Assembly: GCF_949628265.1 (NCBI RefSeq)
Contig: NC_088789.1
Location: forward strand, 34,341,883 to 34,405,882
Reading direction: 5' to 3'
Length of the DNA: 64,000 bases
DNA from: Cloeon dipterum
Taxonomy: Eukaryota > Arthropoda > Insecta > Ephemeroptera > Baetidae
Shown here one piece after another: positions 39,297 through 50,584 of the stretch (positions are counted from its first letter, which is position 1; the number at the start of each line of letters is the position of its first letter). A program made the translations under genes and the position numbers. Below the pieces are notes generated by a model, which saw only the letters and a list, made by a program, of their open reading frames with translations, did no database searches and was not told where the DNA came from.

Positions 39297-40195
39297 CTAA
39301 TGTAAAAGCTTCGAGGGTAATTTATTCCACTTTGCTTTCAAAGAGGGAAACACGTTTATGATCGTGATGACGAAAAGAACGTTGAATGCGGTGGAAATTA
39401 GAAAAGCAGCCAGCAGCCAGCCGTTTGGTCCACTCGTTGCGACATCCGGATCTGGCACCTGGGGTGGAGCCCTTGCAAAGGAGCCCTGCCTGTAGGTGAG
39501 TGTCAGATCCTCAGGGCAGTAGCCTGGAGTAAAACAGAGAAGGTGACAAGGAAATTAAATATTTATAAAAAAGCAAACATTAATGCGAAGCACAGTAAAT
39601 TAAATAAATGTAAAGGCATTACTTAAATTGCTTTTGCAGTTGACGTTGAAACTAAACGAGCCTTCGCTAGTTTCATTATGCTGAATAGTGCAACCACACA
39701 TTTTTTGAAAATCTACAAATACTGGATTTGGGTAACTTTTGTACTGCTCGCCTGTAGTTGTACCGTTGTACTTGCAGAAGTCGTATGTAATTTGTTTTGC
39801 TGCAAAATGAAATAATTTTAAGCTATAGCAGTGCAAGTATTGTGTGTGTGTGTGTTTATATATACAGTTATATCAGAAATATGTATAGGTAATGCTGTAT
39901 AATCTGTTGCAAATTTTATTGGTTTCATTAACCATTAACCGCATATAGCAGGAATTAAACATGCATAAATTTCTAAACTTCACTTGGTTTGAATTCAATT
40001 TTTTTTCATAAATCTTTAATAAAAGCGATACTTACAATTAGCGCCGAACAGAAATTCCCAGTGGTCGACTGATCTATCGTCAAACTCAATGGAAATTCCT
40101 TTCGTGCTTGGAACACAGATCAGGACACATAAAGCGATGACGAGCATCTTCCGTTCCGGCATCCACCTCTTCTTCCGTGACTCGTATTCCGCCAT
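39297..40195 (-). CDS. Short membrane-anchored receptor paralog, third locus
   Basis: Exons, read downward: 40195-40036, 39799-39623 and 39523-39297 give 187 residues. It starts MAEYESRKKRW and has a hydrophobic signal segment ending near PSTKG, a Cys-rich ectodomain (DFCKYNG, CGCTIQHNET) and one membrane span (WLLAAFLISTAFNVLFVI). The GIGDDNN...GPGTG part of the linker is deleted. The frame ends in TAG exactly at the exon 3 donor (TAG/GTAAG), so an exon 4-like sequence near 39040 cannot be added. Caspase and NACHT parts are absent. The product would be an ectodomain with a 21-residue cytoplasmic tail. Function unknown. Confidence 0.6.
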
Positions 40196-40503
40196 TGAGA
40201 AGACACTGCTGTGAAAGCCCTTACAATTAGTGCTTAAAAAAACCAAATTGTTGCTTATTTGTTACAGTTTATAAGACTCATTGGCTGCGCATTGAAGAAA
40301 ACCAAAAATTAAAGCCTTTAAAAGCATGTTCTTTTTATCTCTAGAAATTATGCTATAGTTTTCCTTATTGGCCTCGATTTAATTTTAGACTCTTACGCAA
40401 TGTCTATTAATAAATAACTCGGTTATCCTTGAAGGCTGGAAAATAAGTGAAGTTTCGTAAATGGCCATATAAATAAAAAAAGAAACTCTTATGGAATATT
40501 TTT

Positions 40504-41560
40504 TTATTCCGTTTCTTTTTGATGCCTTGCCAAAACTGCCAACGTGCCAACCTCCGCAAGCGGCTTTGACATTGGCACTTTTTTCAAATCAGCACTAAAA
40601 ACAAACAAGATGAACCGGCGGGTGTATTTTTAAAATTCAAGCTGCTTCGTGTCTGACATTCCAAAAACTATTATCCTCTCAGCAGAGCACATGTGCCGTT
40701 TCATTGAGGAAATATCTTCCAGATTTAATTTCCAATCGTTCACGTTGTCATGCAGAGAAATAAAAATTATCTGAGCTCGACGAGGTCACAAAGGTCAACG
40801 CCAACCGCGCTGTTTGGACGTTGATCAACTGACCAGTCCGAAAATGAATAAATATGTGTGTAGAAAAAACACCCGCCGAGATTTCCTGGGATTCCCCGCT
40901 GATGAAAGCAGGAAAAAAACCATTTCTAAGCACTGTTTGTTGCGCCTCGATCTCTTTTAAACGTGACTCATTTTTACATCCAAATATTTGACGTTCCGTA
41001 TAGTTAACGGGCATTCCAAGGCATACACGGGCCCCTTTATCTCTCATCCGATCAATTTTTTTAAGTCGGACTTTCCTCGAGATGAAAATTCGAACTTATT
41101 ACGATGGCGATAATTTACAATTCTAGCTGGGTATTAAAAATTTAGACAATTCTGATGAATGTACCCAAATTAAATGCGACATTTTGCATTTTGAAAAAAA
41201 ATCTATATTCAGTACGTTCATCGGCAATAAAATAAATTATTGGCTGCAACAAAATTTCAAATTTTAATTTCTGAATTAAAACTCCTATGCAATAAATCAA
41301 AAGTTCTCGAAAAAAATCACACGGCTTCTCGGGAAATAAATTTGGGCCATAATTTTGTTTCCATTGCAAGAAAACTATTTACAAAATAAATCCGTTTGAT
41401 GCGCTTTCTGGCTGTGCATATAATTACAAATGATTGAAATCCGGCAAGAATAAGTTACGAGTGCTGGAAAACTTACTAAAACTGCTGATTGTGAGTGAGA
41501 ATGGTGATGCTCGCCCGTTGATCCTTTTGGTTTTTTGCTCCCTCGTCGCTCTCGATGGAT
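40504..41560 (-). repeat. Recent duplication, copy 1 (partner 47965-49050)
   Basis: About 1.05 kb of first-intron and leader sequence is nearly identical to 47965-49050; differences are scattered single bases and a few small indels. All other unit copies are far more diverged. No gene lies inside it. Confidence 0.65.
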
Positions 41561-41790
41561 GTGCTCCTGCTTCCTTTCCTCTCTTGCTCTCAGAGTCAGT
41601 GTGGTGGCTGCTTGCGTGTATCCGCCGAGTGGCAAAAAAGCTGAGCGTGAGTGTGTGGTAGAAAATGAGCGTCACTCTCTAGGCGCCGTGTCCAAATATA
41701 AATCAAGCCGAAAGAGCAGTCGCAGCCGCACGCGCGACCTCTCATTTTCGCAAACCAATAACCCATCCGCTCAACACAAAACTAAATGTT
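41477..41790 (-). repeat. Leader repeat, reverse copy before the 40.2 kb receptor
   Basis: Reads toward lower coordinates and ends at a GTAAGT donor (41471-41476 on the minus strand). The acceptor TTTCACAG stands 12 bases before the 40195 ATG. A second, donor-less leader fragment adjoins at 41810-42010 and closely matches 61860-62060. Confidence 0.5.
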
Positions 41791-42288
41791 AATTTCACAG
41801 GCTTAACCTGTTTTGTCGCTGCTTGCGTTTATCCGCCCAGTGGCAAACAGGCAGTGCGTGATTTTTGCCGAGCAGCTTCTCCCTCTCTCGTCGTCTCGTC
41901 CCTATAAATAACTCTAGCCGCGGAAAATGAAATTGCAGCAGCACGCGGTTCGCGACCTCTCATTTTCGCTAACCAAAACTCATCCGCTCCACTTAAAATT
42001 ATTTGTAAATTTCTCAGTCTCTTTAAACAAGCATTTTTTGCCTGTTTAACCCTTAATTGTTTGTCCCAGTTGAGCAAATAAATATTTCTGCTGGCTCACA
42101 CGCAACCTAATACTTCTGCATCCAAACTGTTGGTTCTGATTGAAAAATAAAGTCCAGCCGATTTAATTAGCTATCAACTCTATCACAATATTGGTAGAAT
42201 TAAAATTAAACTAATCAATTCTGAAAATAAGCTTTTTATTTTGGATCTTGAATTACAATGAAAGTATTGAAGATGAGCTGCAATCATT

Positions 42289-42604
42289 TTACTGAGAGTT
42301 AATCGCGGTTTGAAGTTTTCTCAACAGTTGCCTCGCTTTCAAACCTTCTTCTTTTGTAAATCCGTCAATTGTTGTGTTTTCAACAATGTCAAAAGCGCTC
42401 CTACCGTTTTTATCCCGTGCAGAAACATCAACGTTTCTGGTCAACAAAAAATTAACATTTTTCCAGCAACGGTTTTCACAGGCAACGATCAGCGCTGTTT
42501 TCCCATCGAATTCTTTCGCATGTATCAAATCGGCATCGATTTCGTCCAAGAGCCAGGCAGCAAATCACGGTCAGCGGCAAATGCAACTGAAGCCAGATGC
42601 AGCG
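42289..42604 (-). pseudogene. Truncated end of an ankyrin-repeat gene
   Basis: Nearly identical to the last 85-100 codons of the ankyrin gene at 62350-64000, with the same stop and the same ending LQTAINSQ. It contains the repeat core DGKTALIVACENRCW. One base is missing compared with the full copy near 42555, which breaks the frame, and at about 42605 the match stops abruptly where Tctex copy C begins. It is a duplicated gene end that has lost its body. Confidence 0.75.
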
Positions 42605-43015
42605 ACAGGCGTGCAACACGTACCATTTGGAGTCGGCGAAGCCTTTCCGTCCGTGCGAGATCAAAAGGCTGGTCGACGAGCTGCTCGAGCAAACCTTCAG
42701 CGCCGAACCTTTTCCTCCGAACGCCCTGCCAGGGCTCGCCCAGCGCCTCGCCACACAACTCAGGGAGAAAATCCTCGAATTCGACTTTCAAAGGTAAGAA
42801 AATTTAATTTAAAAAAGTGGAAGTGATTTATTTTTGCTGGTATCGAAAGGTACAAGTTCGTAGTGGTGGTGCACACGATGGACAAAATGAACCAGGGGGT
42901 GAGCATCGAGAGCCGGCCGCTGTGGGACTGCGAGCGCGACAACCACGTCACCGCCACCTACCAGACAAAACAGCTTTTGGCCGTCGCGACAGTCTTCGCA
43001 GTCTATTACGATTGA
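42597..43015 (+). CDS. Tctex-type dynein light chain, copy C (chimeric 5' end)
   Basis: Exons 42597-42793 and 42850-43015 would encode 120 residues. From GCGTGCAACACG onward it is nearly identical to copies A and B, with intact GTAAG donor and AG acceptor. The normal first codons, 5' UTR and X-box are missing. Instead the frame opens in antisense ankyrin sequence as MQRQACNTYH. Coding capacity for the Tctex1 fold is therefore complete, but the promoter is not. It may be silent, or driven by whatever lies in the ankyrin 3' end. AATAAA at 43151-43156. It shares LESAKPF and the silent change CTCGAATTC with copy A rather than B. Confidence 0.55.
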
Positions 43016-43646
43016 TTTTTTTTCCTCAATTGTAGTCCATTGGCTTAATTATGACTTAAGAAATAGTATTTATTTTGCCTGTGAGCAGGCAGAAATGTTC
43101 AGAATAAGAAATGCGCCTTGCAAGATATATGAATGCAACTTCTAAACTCAAATAAAGTCCAATCTGTTCAAAAATTAGGAAATTTTGAAAATTACAAACT
43201 GATTAACTAATTGATCTCTTTATTAATTACTTTAATTATCATCCTTGAATTCTCTGAATTCATCAAATGGAAAATCAGGAATTAAATACAGCATTTTAAG
43301 GTTAAAATTGGGATTAATAATGTGGTTTATTTAAAATAAAAGTGAACATTTTATAGTTTGTGATTAGGGGTAAAAATATCAAAAGGCTTTCAATCGCGAA
43401 ATTGGCCTTTTTTGTTGCACGTTAATTATTAAAACACAGACAAGATTTATACATATTTCGTTCTATCGAATAGAACTTCAATTGATTTGTTGGCCCAGGC
43501 GCCTGGTCATGGCACCTCTCCGGTCAGTGGTGGGCCAAAGAGATTCACGAAGATTCCATTAATCTATAATTTTTGATTTGTAGAGGCGTCATGCAGAGCG
43601 GTCCATCTTGCGACTATCTCGAGCGTTTACTTGAACATCGGTGAAT

Positions 43647-44813
43647 TCAAGTGGTTTTGCTACTGCTAGCAGAAGCAAATAAATTTGGTTCCAGCGGTTT
43701 TCTCCACTTCAGCTTTAGTGATGTGTTCGGCAACCCCCTCTCGGGTGAATCAATATCAGTCTCATGCTCTCTATTTATTGTCCTGCAAAACAAATTCTTG
43801 CATGAATATTCAATTAAAACGCACTCTCATCGACTATACTGCATTAATTTTGGTTTGCACGATACAAATGTGTACATGTCTGTATTATTAATTGCGCTGC
43901 CTTGTGCAGCTTTATAATAATTATATATTACTAGCCGATAATTTTTCGGAATATTCCAAAGTTTTTACAATACTTTTTTTAAAATAAAATAATTTTTTGT
44001 TATATTAGACAATTTTAAATAAATAAGCTATCAACTCACCTGTTCCATTTTTCTTTCAAAAAGTCATAGAAGTTTTCATTCATTAGGCACGCTATGATCG
44101 CGATGACGAACAGAACGTTGAATAAGGTGGAAATGACAAAAGCATCCACCAGCCAGCCGTTTAGTCCACTCGTTGCGACATCTGGATCTGGAGCCCTCGC
44201 ATAGGAGCCCTGCCTGTAGGTGACTGTCAGTTCCTTGGGGCAGTAGCCTGGAGAAAAACAGAAGGGGACAATGAAATGAAATATTCGTATAAAAAATTAT
44301 GCGAAATACATTGCAAATTAAATAAATGTAAAGGCATTACTTAAATTGCTGTTGCAGCCGAGGTCGAAACTAAGCGAGCCATCGTTAGTTTTATCATGCT
44401 GTATGTTGCAATTACACACTTTTTCAAAATCGATAGACGCTTCTGGATGGAAATTTTTGCACTGCATGCCTGTACTTGTTCCGTTGTACTTGCAGAAGTC
44501 GTATGTAATTTGTTTTGCTGCAAAATGAAAATATTTTAAATTAGATTGCAAAGTCCTAACCATATCATGAATTCAATCCTCTTTAAAGTGTCAAACTTCT
44601 CCTGGTTTGAATTGCATAATTTATTCAAGAATCTTTAATATCTAGGTACTTACAATTAGCGCCAAACGCAATTTTCCAGTGGTCGACTGACTGATCTTCA
44701 AACTCAATGGAAATTCCTCTCGTGCTCGGAACATATATCATGATGTATAAAGCAATGAAGAGCACGTTCGGTTCCGGTATCGACCTCCTCTTCCGTGACT
44801 CGTATTTCGCCAT
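43647..44813 (-). CDS. Short membrane-anchored receptor paralog, fourth locus
   Basis: Exons, read downward: 44813-44654, 44517-44341, 44247-44040 and 43782-43647 join in phase to 226 residues. It starts MAKYESRKRRS and has a signal segment, an ectodomain with DFCKYNG and CNCNIQHDKT, and a linker shortened to RAPDPDVATSG. One span follows (GWLVDAFVISTLFNVLFVI), then the membrane-proximal ENFYDFLKEKWNR. The fourth exon follows an acceptor TTTTGCAG and adds TINREHETDIDS and a basic, Ser-rich end. That DIDS piece resembles exon 4 of the 4.7 kb gene. No caspase or NACHT sequence follows. The frame is intact, so it may be a functional short receptor or decoy. Confidence 0.6.
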
Positions 44814-44959
44814 GTTGAAGAGCTATCACTGCTGCAAAAACCCTTACAATTAGTGTTTTAAGTCGCTAATATACATATGGCGCCAAATGGTTACTTTTCC
44901 GTTTCGGTTTTATGACTCGAGAACATTGCAGAAAACCGAAAATCAGTCCAGCAAATCGC

Positions 44960-45540
44960 GGTAGAATCGTCAGCAAAGATTTTTTATTATCACGGTGGTT
45001 GGTGGTTTGAGCACATTAAAAGTATAGGAAAGAATTAGGATGCGCAGTATTTTCCTAATTAAGAATTTAATTAAAGTTGAAGTTGTAGACTGCGTGTGTG
45101 GACTGCGACTTGTGGTACTGGGACGACATCGGAAATCAGTAGACTGGCTGCGTGGCTGAATATGTGTAGTGGTGAGGCTCGGAGAATGGGGCGGAATAAA
45201 GACTCGGGACGCGTCCGAGTGGGTTTCGTCAGGGACTTCGGTGAAGCGGGGCGCAGCATCCAAAGTGTGGTACCGCTTAAGCCCAGGCGTGCGATCGACA
45301 ACATCGGGGACGGAAGCTACATCGTCTCGCTGCGATGGCGATCTTTACGTCTTACAGGGTCCTCGTCCAGTTTGTCCTCAGGGTTGGTCCGGTCGTCTAG
45401 GCTGCTGCAGGAATTCTCTCTCTTTTGAATTGGGTCGCGTCGGTTTATATATGCTCGTCAAACAATGCGATTTTTCTGTTGTGTGAATTGTGTGTTGCAG
45501 GAAGGTCATTGTTTGACGGAATAGGGGTATCCCTAAAAAT
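44960..45540. other. GC-rich insertion of unknown class
   Basis: It interrupts unit sequence upstream of the 44.8 kb receptor. The minus strand has an open stretch rich in Ser, Thr and Pro without a recognisable domain. The plus strand has a TATA-like TTTATATATG near 45450, and CGTCAAACAATG facing CATTGTTTGACG. It may be a retroelement scrap, but I cannot support that. Then 45541-46560 is intron-like unit sequence. Confidence 0.25.
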
Positions 45541-46569
45541 TCCTGTTTCCGTAGCGTTCTTCCCTCAAATTGTAATTAATTCCTCTTAAGTTTCAACGTG
45601 AAAATTGTACAAAATCAGTAAGACCAGCACAACATTTTGGAAATAGTTTAGATTTAGGCTTTTGAACTACGCACTTTGAGCATTTATTTTAATAGGAATT
45701 GATCGCCAATTCAATTTTATATTAACTAAGCCCACAATATAAAACTAGAAACACTGATTAAATTCGCTGAGAAATATTATTTGATGAATTTCTTGTGAAA
45801 CATTTCAGTGCGTAATTAATCGGAAACAGGATTTTTAATGTGTGGAGCATTTTTCCCAATATCCAAAAGAATTCTCGCCATAATTAATGTTTGAATTGAA
45901 ATAATTAATTAAATAAATAAAACTCCTGGCAAAATTTCAATCTACTCGATGAAATATTTTGCTATACGAATTTTTAGGCGATGAATTCTTTTAAATATGC
46001 CGAATAAAACTACTGCCTTTTTAAATGCTTTTTAATCGGCTTTCAAGTCGTCTGAGTGAATGACTTTTAAATCGTAAAAGCCATCACCATCACCAATTCA
46101 AAAGCTTTCATCTAATCAAGAGAGAACCTGCAACCAAAGTGAAGTAGAAGCTAAATCCGTCGAGTTGCTCCACAAATTTAGCCGCGAATCAAGTGGAATT
46201 TACATCTGTTATTCTGTGTTTACGCCTCTCTATTAAACGCGACGCATTATATAACATCCAAATGTTTACGACTTTTCTGCTGGGGTGATATCATGGCCGG
46301 ATGTTTCCAAGGCCGACTGCAGAAGCAATTTTGCAAGTTGGCCAATTCTCGAAATGAAAAGTCTAACTAATTCCGATGGTAATAATTTAAAATTGTAGCC
46401 AGCAACTAAAAATGTAGACATTACAGGTGAAATTTAGATAATGTGAGACTTTTGAAAAAAGTCTATAACTTCATCGCAGTGATAAACAAAATTATTGGCC
46501 TCAAGAAATTTTAAAATTATAATTTCTGAAACAAAATTTCTATTTAATAGTTCACGCTCCCAGTAAGAG

Positions 46570-47960
46570 AAGAGGGAAACTTTTCGAGGCTGCCGCGACC
46601 GCCTTGTGTTTATTTATCTAGTGACAAACACCAAACACGCAGCGCGTGAGTGTGACCATTTATTTTCCCTCTCCCGTCGAAATTTTCAAATTTGCTATTC
46701 ACTGCATTTTTTCAAGAAACGAAGAAATTTGATCCTCATGCCCCGGGACTTGTCAATTTTCCAATGTGCAAAAATGCAGCACAACCTTTTTAGCGTTAAA
46801 AAATAGCCAAAAAACGAATTTTTTTATTTTCCAGCATTTTTTTATTTTTATGATACAAAAAATATTGGAGCCTTGGTTAAATAGTGGGTTTTATTGGGTT
46901 TTTTAGCATGGTTAAACCCGATAATACCCGGGTGGGTTTTATCCGGGTGGGGAAAATTCGGAACCCTGCTCGAGGAGCCTAAAACAAAATCAGTGCAGAT
47001 TTTTCAATGCTTTCTTATCCCTGTCGTCGGACCGGGAAGGGCGCGCACTGCGCTACCACGAATGCTGAAACCCTGGTGCTAATTACACCGCGAACGGTTA
47101 ACATGGGCGCACCAGGCCGCACGCAGGGACCCAGCCCACTCAAGGGCCACTTGCCGGCCGCTCTAAAAGGTCACACCTCCAAACACTTCGTCAGGGAAAG
47201 GCTCTGCGTGGCTCGCCAAAATATATACATTATGTATATCAAGAGTTAGACTTTCAACTCTCGCAATATTGTCGATGGCCCATTCCGCGCCCATCTAATG
47301 TCAGACTTTTTTTTAAAAAAATATATGCCGTTTTAATAAACATTTTGAAATCTTTTTATTCTACTTTTTCTCCTCAAAAATTTGACATAGAGGGATTTAA
47401 GTTCAATTAAGAGTGAAAATTTCGCAGAAGACATATCGTAAAATAAATATGCCATGAATTAAAGCTGCTTGCTTAATTTATATTAATTCCATCAAGAAAA
47501 TTCAGAAAAAGAAGAAAACAATCACAGCAGCTTGCTGAATAGTTTGTTTGAATGCATTTTGCCGGCGCGAGTGACACACTTTTCTACTAATTTAATGTAC
47601 CATTTGTGGATATTTTATCGCTTTTAACGGTCATGGTGAAAAAAAAATGAAAGGTTTCTCCACTTTTTTAACTGGGGCAAATTTAGACTATTTAGGCTCA
47701 CCGCAGCAAAAGAAGCTTTTTGTTGCCAGCAGGCGACAGCCAGAGTTGGACTTTATTTTCATTAATTGGCCTATGACCTTTTGTCAAATATCCCAGTTGA
47801 TTTTATTCGAGATAATTTTCCTCTTCGTTTGACTCGCCTCTTCAAACAAATCAATGCAGGAAAACCTTTCGGTGTTAGTAGTTAAGGCGAAGGGCGAGGC
47901 AAAAATTAAAATTTATTGATCACGACACTTCGCTATGCGGTCTTTGTTTGTCTTGCCAAT
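46570..47960. other. Leader fragment and mixed spacer, no gene
   Basis: 46570-46660 is a donor-less reverse fragment of the leader repeat. 46860-47290 is a GC-richer insertion without a supported frame. 47500-47960 matches 2090-2560 in reverse, so it is again unit intron. Confidence 0.4.
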
Positions 47961-48937
47961 CCTATCGACACGTTTCTTTTTTATGCCTTGCCAAAACTGC
48001 CAACGTGCCAACCTCCGCTAACGGCTTTGACATTGGCACTTTTTTTAAATCAGCACTAAAAAACAAACATAAGATGAACCGGCGGGTGTATTTTTAAAAT
48101 TCAAGCTGCTTCGTGTCTGACATTCCAAAAACTATTATCCTCTCAGCAGAGCACATGTGCCGTTTCATTGAGGAAATATCTTCCAGATTTAATTTCCAAT
48201 CGTTCACGTTGTCATGCAGAGAAATAAAAAATTATCTGAGCTCGACGAGGTCACAAAGGTCAACGCCAACCGCGCTGTTTGGACGTTGATCAACTGACCA
48301 GTCCGAAAATGAATAAATATGTGTGTAGAAAAAACACCCGCCGAGATTTCCTGGGATTCCCCGCTGATGAAAGCAGGAAAACCATTTCTAAGCACTGTTT
48401 GTTGCGCCTCGATCTCTTTTAAACGTGACTCATTTTTACATGCAAATATTTAACTTTCCGTATAGTTAACGGGCATTCCAAGGCATACACGGGCCCCTTT
48501 GTCTCTCATCCGAGCGATTTTTTAAGTTGCACTTTCCTCGAGATTAAAATTCGAACTTATTACGATGGCGATAATTTACAATTCTAGCTGGGTATTAAAA
48601 ATTTAGACAATTCTGATGAATGTACCCAAATTAAATGCGACATTTTGCATTTTGAAAAAAAATCTATATTCAGTACGTTCATCGGCAATAAAATAAATTA
48701 TTGGCTGCAACAAAATTTCAAATTTTAATTTCTGAATTAAAACTCCTATGCAATAAATCAAAAGTTCTCGAAAAAAATCACACGGCTTCTCGGGAAATAA
48801 ATTTGGGCCATAATTTTGTTTCCATTGCAAGAAAACTATGTACAAAATAAATCCGTTTGATGCGCTTTGTGGCTGTGCATATAATTACAAATGATTGAAA
48901 TCCGGCAAGAATAAGTTACGAGTGCTGGAAAACTTAC

Positions 48938-49250
48938 TAAAACTGCTGATTGTGAGTGAGAACGTTTGAAGCTCGTCCGTTAATCCTTTTGGTGTTTGGC
49001 TCCCTCGTCGCTCTCGGCTTATGTGCTCGATCCTGCTTCCTTTTCTCTCTTGCTCTCAGTGGTGGCTGCCTGCGTTTAACCGCCGAGTGGCAAAAAGGCT
49101 GCGCGTGAGTGTGTGGTAGCAAATCAGCCTCCCTCTCTAGGCGCCGCGTCCAAATAAAAATCAAGCCGAAAGAGCAGTCGCAGCCGCACGCGCGACCTCT
49201 CATTTTCGCGAACCAATCCACACTCAAGCCAAAGCTATTTATAAATCTCA
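48938..49250 (-). repeat. Leader repeat, reverse copy at 48.9 kb
   Basis: Ends at a GTAAGT donor (48932-48937 on the minus strand). It forms part of the recent duplication shared with 41.4 kb for its last 100 bases, then diverges. Downstream of it in reading direction there is only intron-like sequence until the 44.8 kb receptor. The following 49360-49900 holds unit spacer with a diverged repeat D at 49545-49690. Confidence 0.5.
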
Positions 49251-49974
49251 CAGGCTAACGCCTAGGCAAGATTTGAACATTTTTATCCTTTACCTGTCTG
49301 CTTTTTTTAAAATTATTTCACTGCGACGATTCAGACCACTTCAAAAGAACATCTCTTTGCCGCAGTTTAACCCTTGGTTATAATGGCGCATTTCCCAGTT
49401 GAGCAAATAAATATTGCTGCTGAATCAGGTATCAGGTTTATGCATATAGGCCCATGAAAAATGACGTTTTTTGCCGGATATATTTGTCTTTTAGACGATT
49501 TTTAGTTTAAAAGATTTTAAATTGCAAGATTTCAACAATTCTAAATCCGTAAATGGAGCAGAAAAAGTTCAACGCAGTTTGCAGAAAAACAAGAGTCAAT
49601 ATTAATGCTGTAACTTAAAATCCACGCAGAACCGGGAAGGCTGTCCGATATATCGAGCATTCCGTCGCCAGCACTGCCGCCGCCGCTGCTCTCTTTAAGA
49701 ACTACATTTTGAACATTTTAATCCATTCTCATCTAATTTCTTTTATTTTAATTCCGCTGCGACGCACCAGACCTCTTTTAAAAAGCATCCCTTTGCCTTT
49801 TTAACCCTTGGCTTACCATGGTGCACGTCCTAGTGAAGCATTAATAAATATTACTCCTGATTCAAACACAAAATTCGGATGCAGAAGGTTTTATAACAAG
49901 GTACGCGTGCGCGTGCGAAGATGCTGAAGAGGATAAATAACTTCTCCTTGTTTTTACTAAATTAATTAAGAGAA

Positions 49975-50075
49975 TTTATGTGCTGTTTCGCAGATGTCAA
50001 GCTGTGTGTGATCATCTATAAAAATGGTTGATAACAAGAGAAAAAAATTAATTCTAGCCCCGCGGTTGCCATGAT
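49975..50075 (+). promoter_or_regulatory. Decayed Tctex promoter with half X-box (copy D)
   Basis: Contains GTTGCCATGATATG (50066-50079), where the left X-box half is intact and the right half is lost. The preceding 90 bases match 58430-58515 closely, where a second vestige (GTTGCCATGACATG) survives without any Tctex exon. Confidence 0.5.
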
Positions 50076-50261
50076 ATGATTCGTGCTGATGGAAGGTACA
50101 AGTTCGTGGTGGTGGTGCACACGATGGACAAAATGAACCAAGGGGTGAGCATCGAGAGCCGGCCGCTGTGGGACTGCGAGCGCGACAACCACGTCACCGC
50201 CACCTTTCAGACAAAACAGCTTGTGGCCGTCGCGACAGTCTTCGCAGTATATTACGATTGA
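50076..50261 (+). pseudogene. Tctex-type light chain, copy D: last exon only
   Basis: A deletion has joined the promoter region directly to exon 2, removing exon 1 and the intron acceptor context. An ATG inside the old X-box opens a 61-codon frame (MIRADG, then RYKFVVVV) that reads the complete second exon to its normal stop. It lacks the N-terminal helices of the Tctex1 fold, so a folded light chain is unlikely. Confidence 0.7.
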
Positions 50262-50584
50262 TTTTTTTTTAAATTAATTTTACGAATTTACGAATAAATA
50301 AATAAATAAAAAGTCACTCAAAACATTTTGATTTAATTTAAATCAACCAAAAAAGGTTAATTAGTAAACAACAGTATATTTTCTGGACATGTTAGTTTTT
50401 TAAAAGGGTTTAGTTTAGATTAATGGTTTTAAATTGTAAGATTTCAACCATTTTTACTACAAATGAAGCAGAAAAGCCAAACACGATGTAATAACGCGAG
50501 AAAAAACTATTTTAAGAGGAAATTTGTGGTGACCTTCTCTCTGTAACACCACGAATTATGCATATTCCTGCTGCTACCTGTAAC

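Noticed and set aside
39841-39854. Short GT microsatellite in a receptor intron
   Set aside because: Ordinary simple repeat without a shared position in the other paralogs.
41424-41675. Short frames within the leader repeats (also 48937-49251 and 53750-54049)
   Set aside because: Frames are not kept between leader copies, so I treat the segments as non-coding leader or promoter DNA.
47020-47100. tRNA-like GTAGCGCAGTGCG with a weak B-box-like GGTCCGACGAC on the minus strand
   Set aside because: The two boxes are only about 27 bases apart and no cloverleaf can be drawn, so neither a tRNA gene nor a SINE head is supported.
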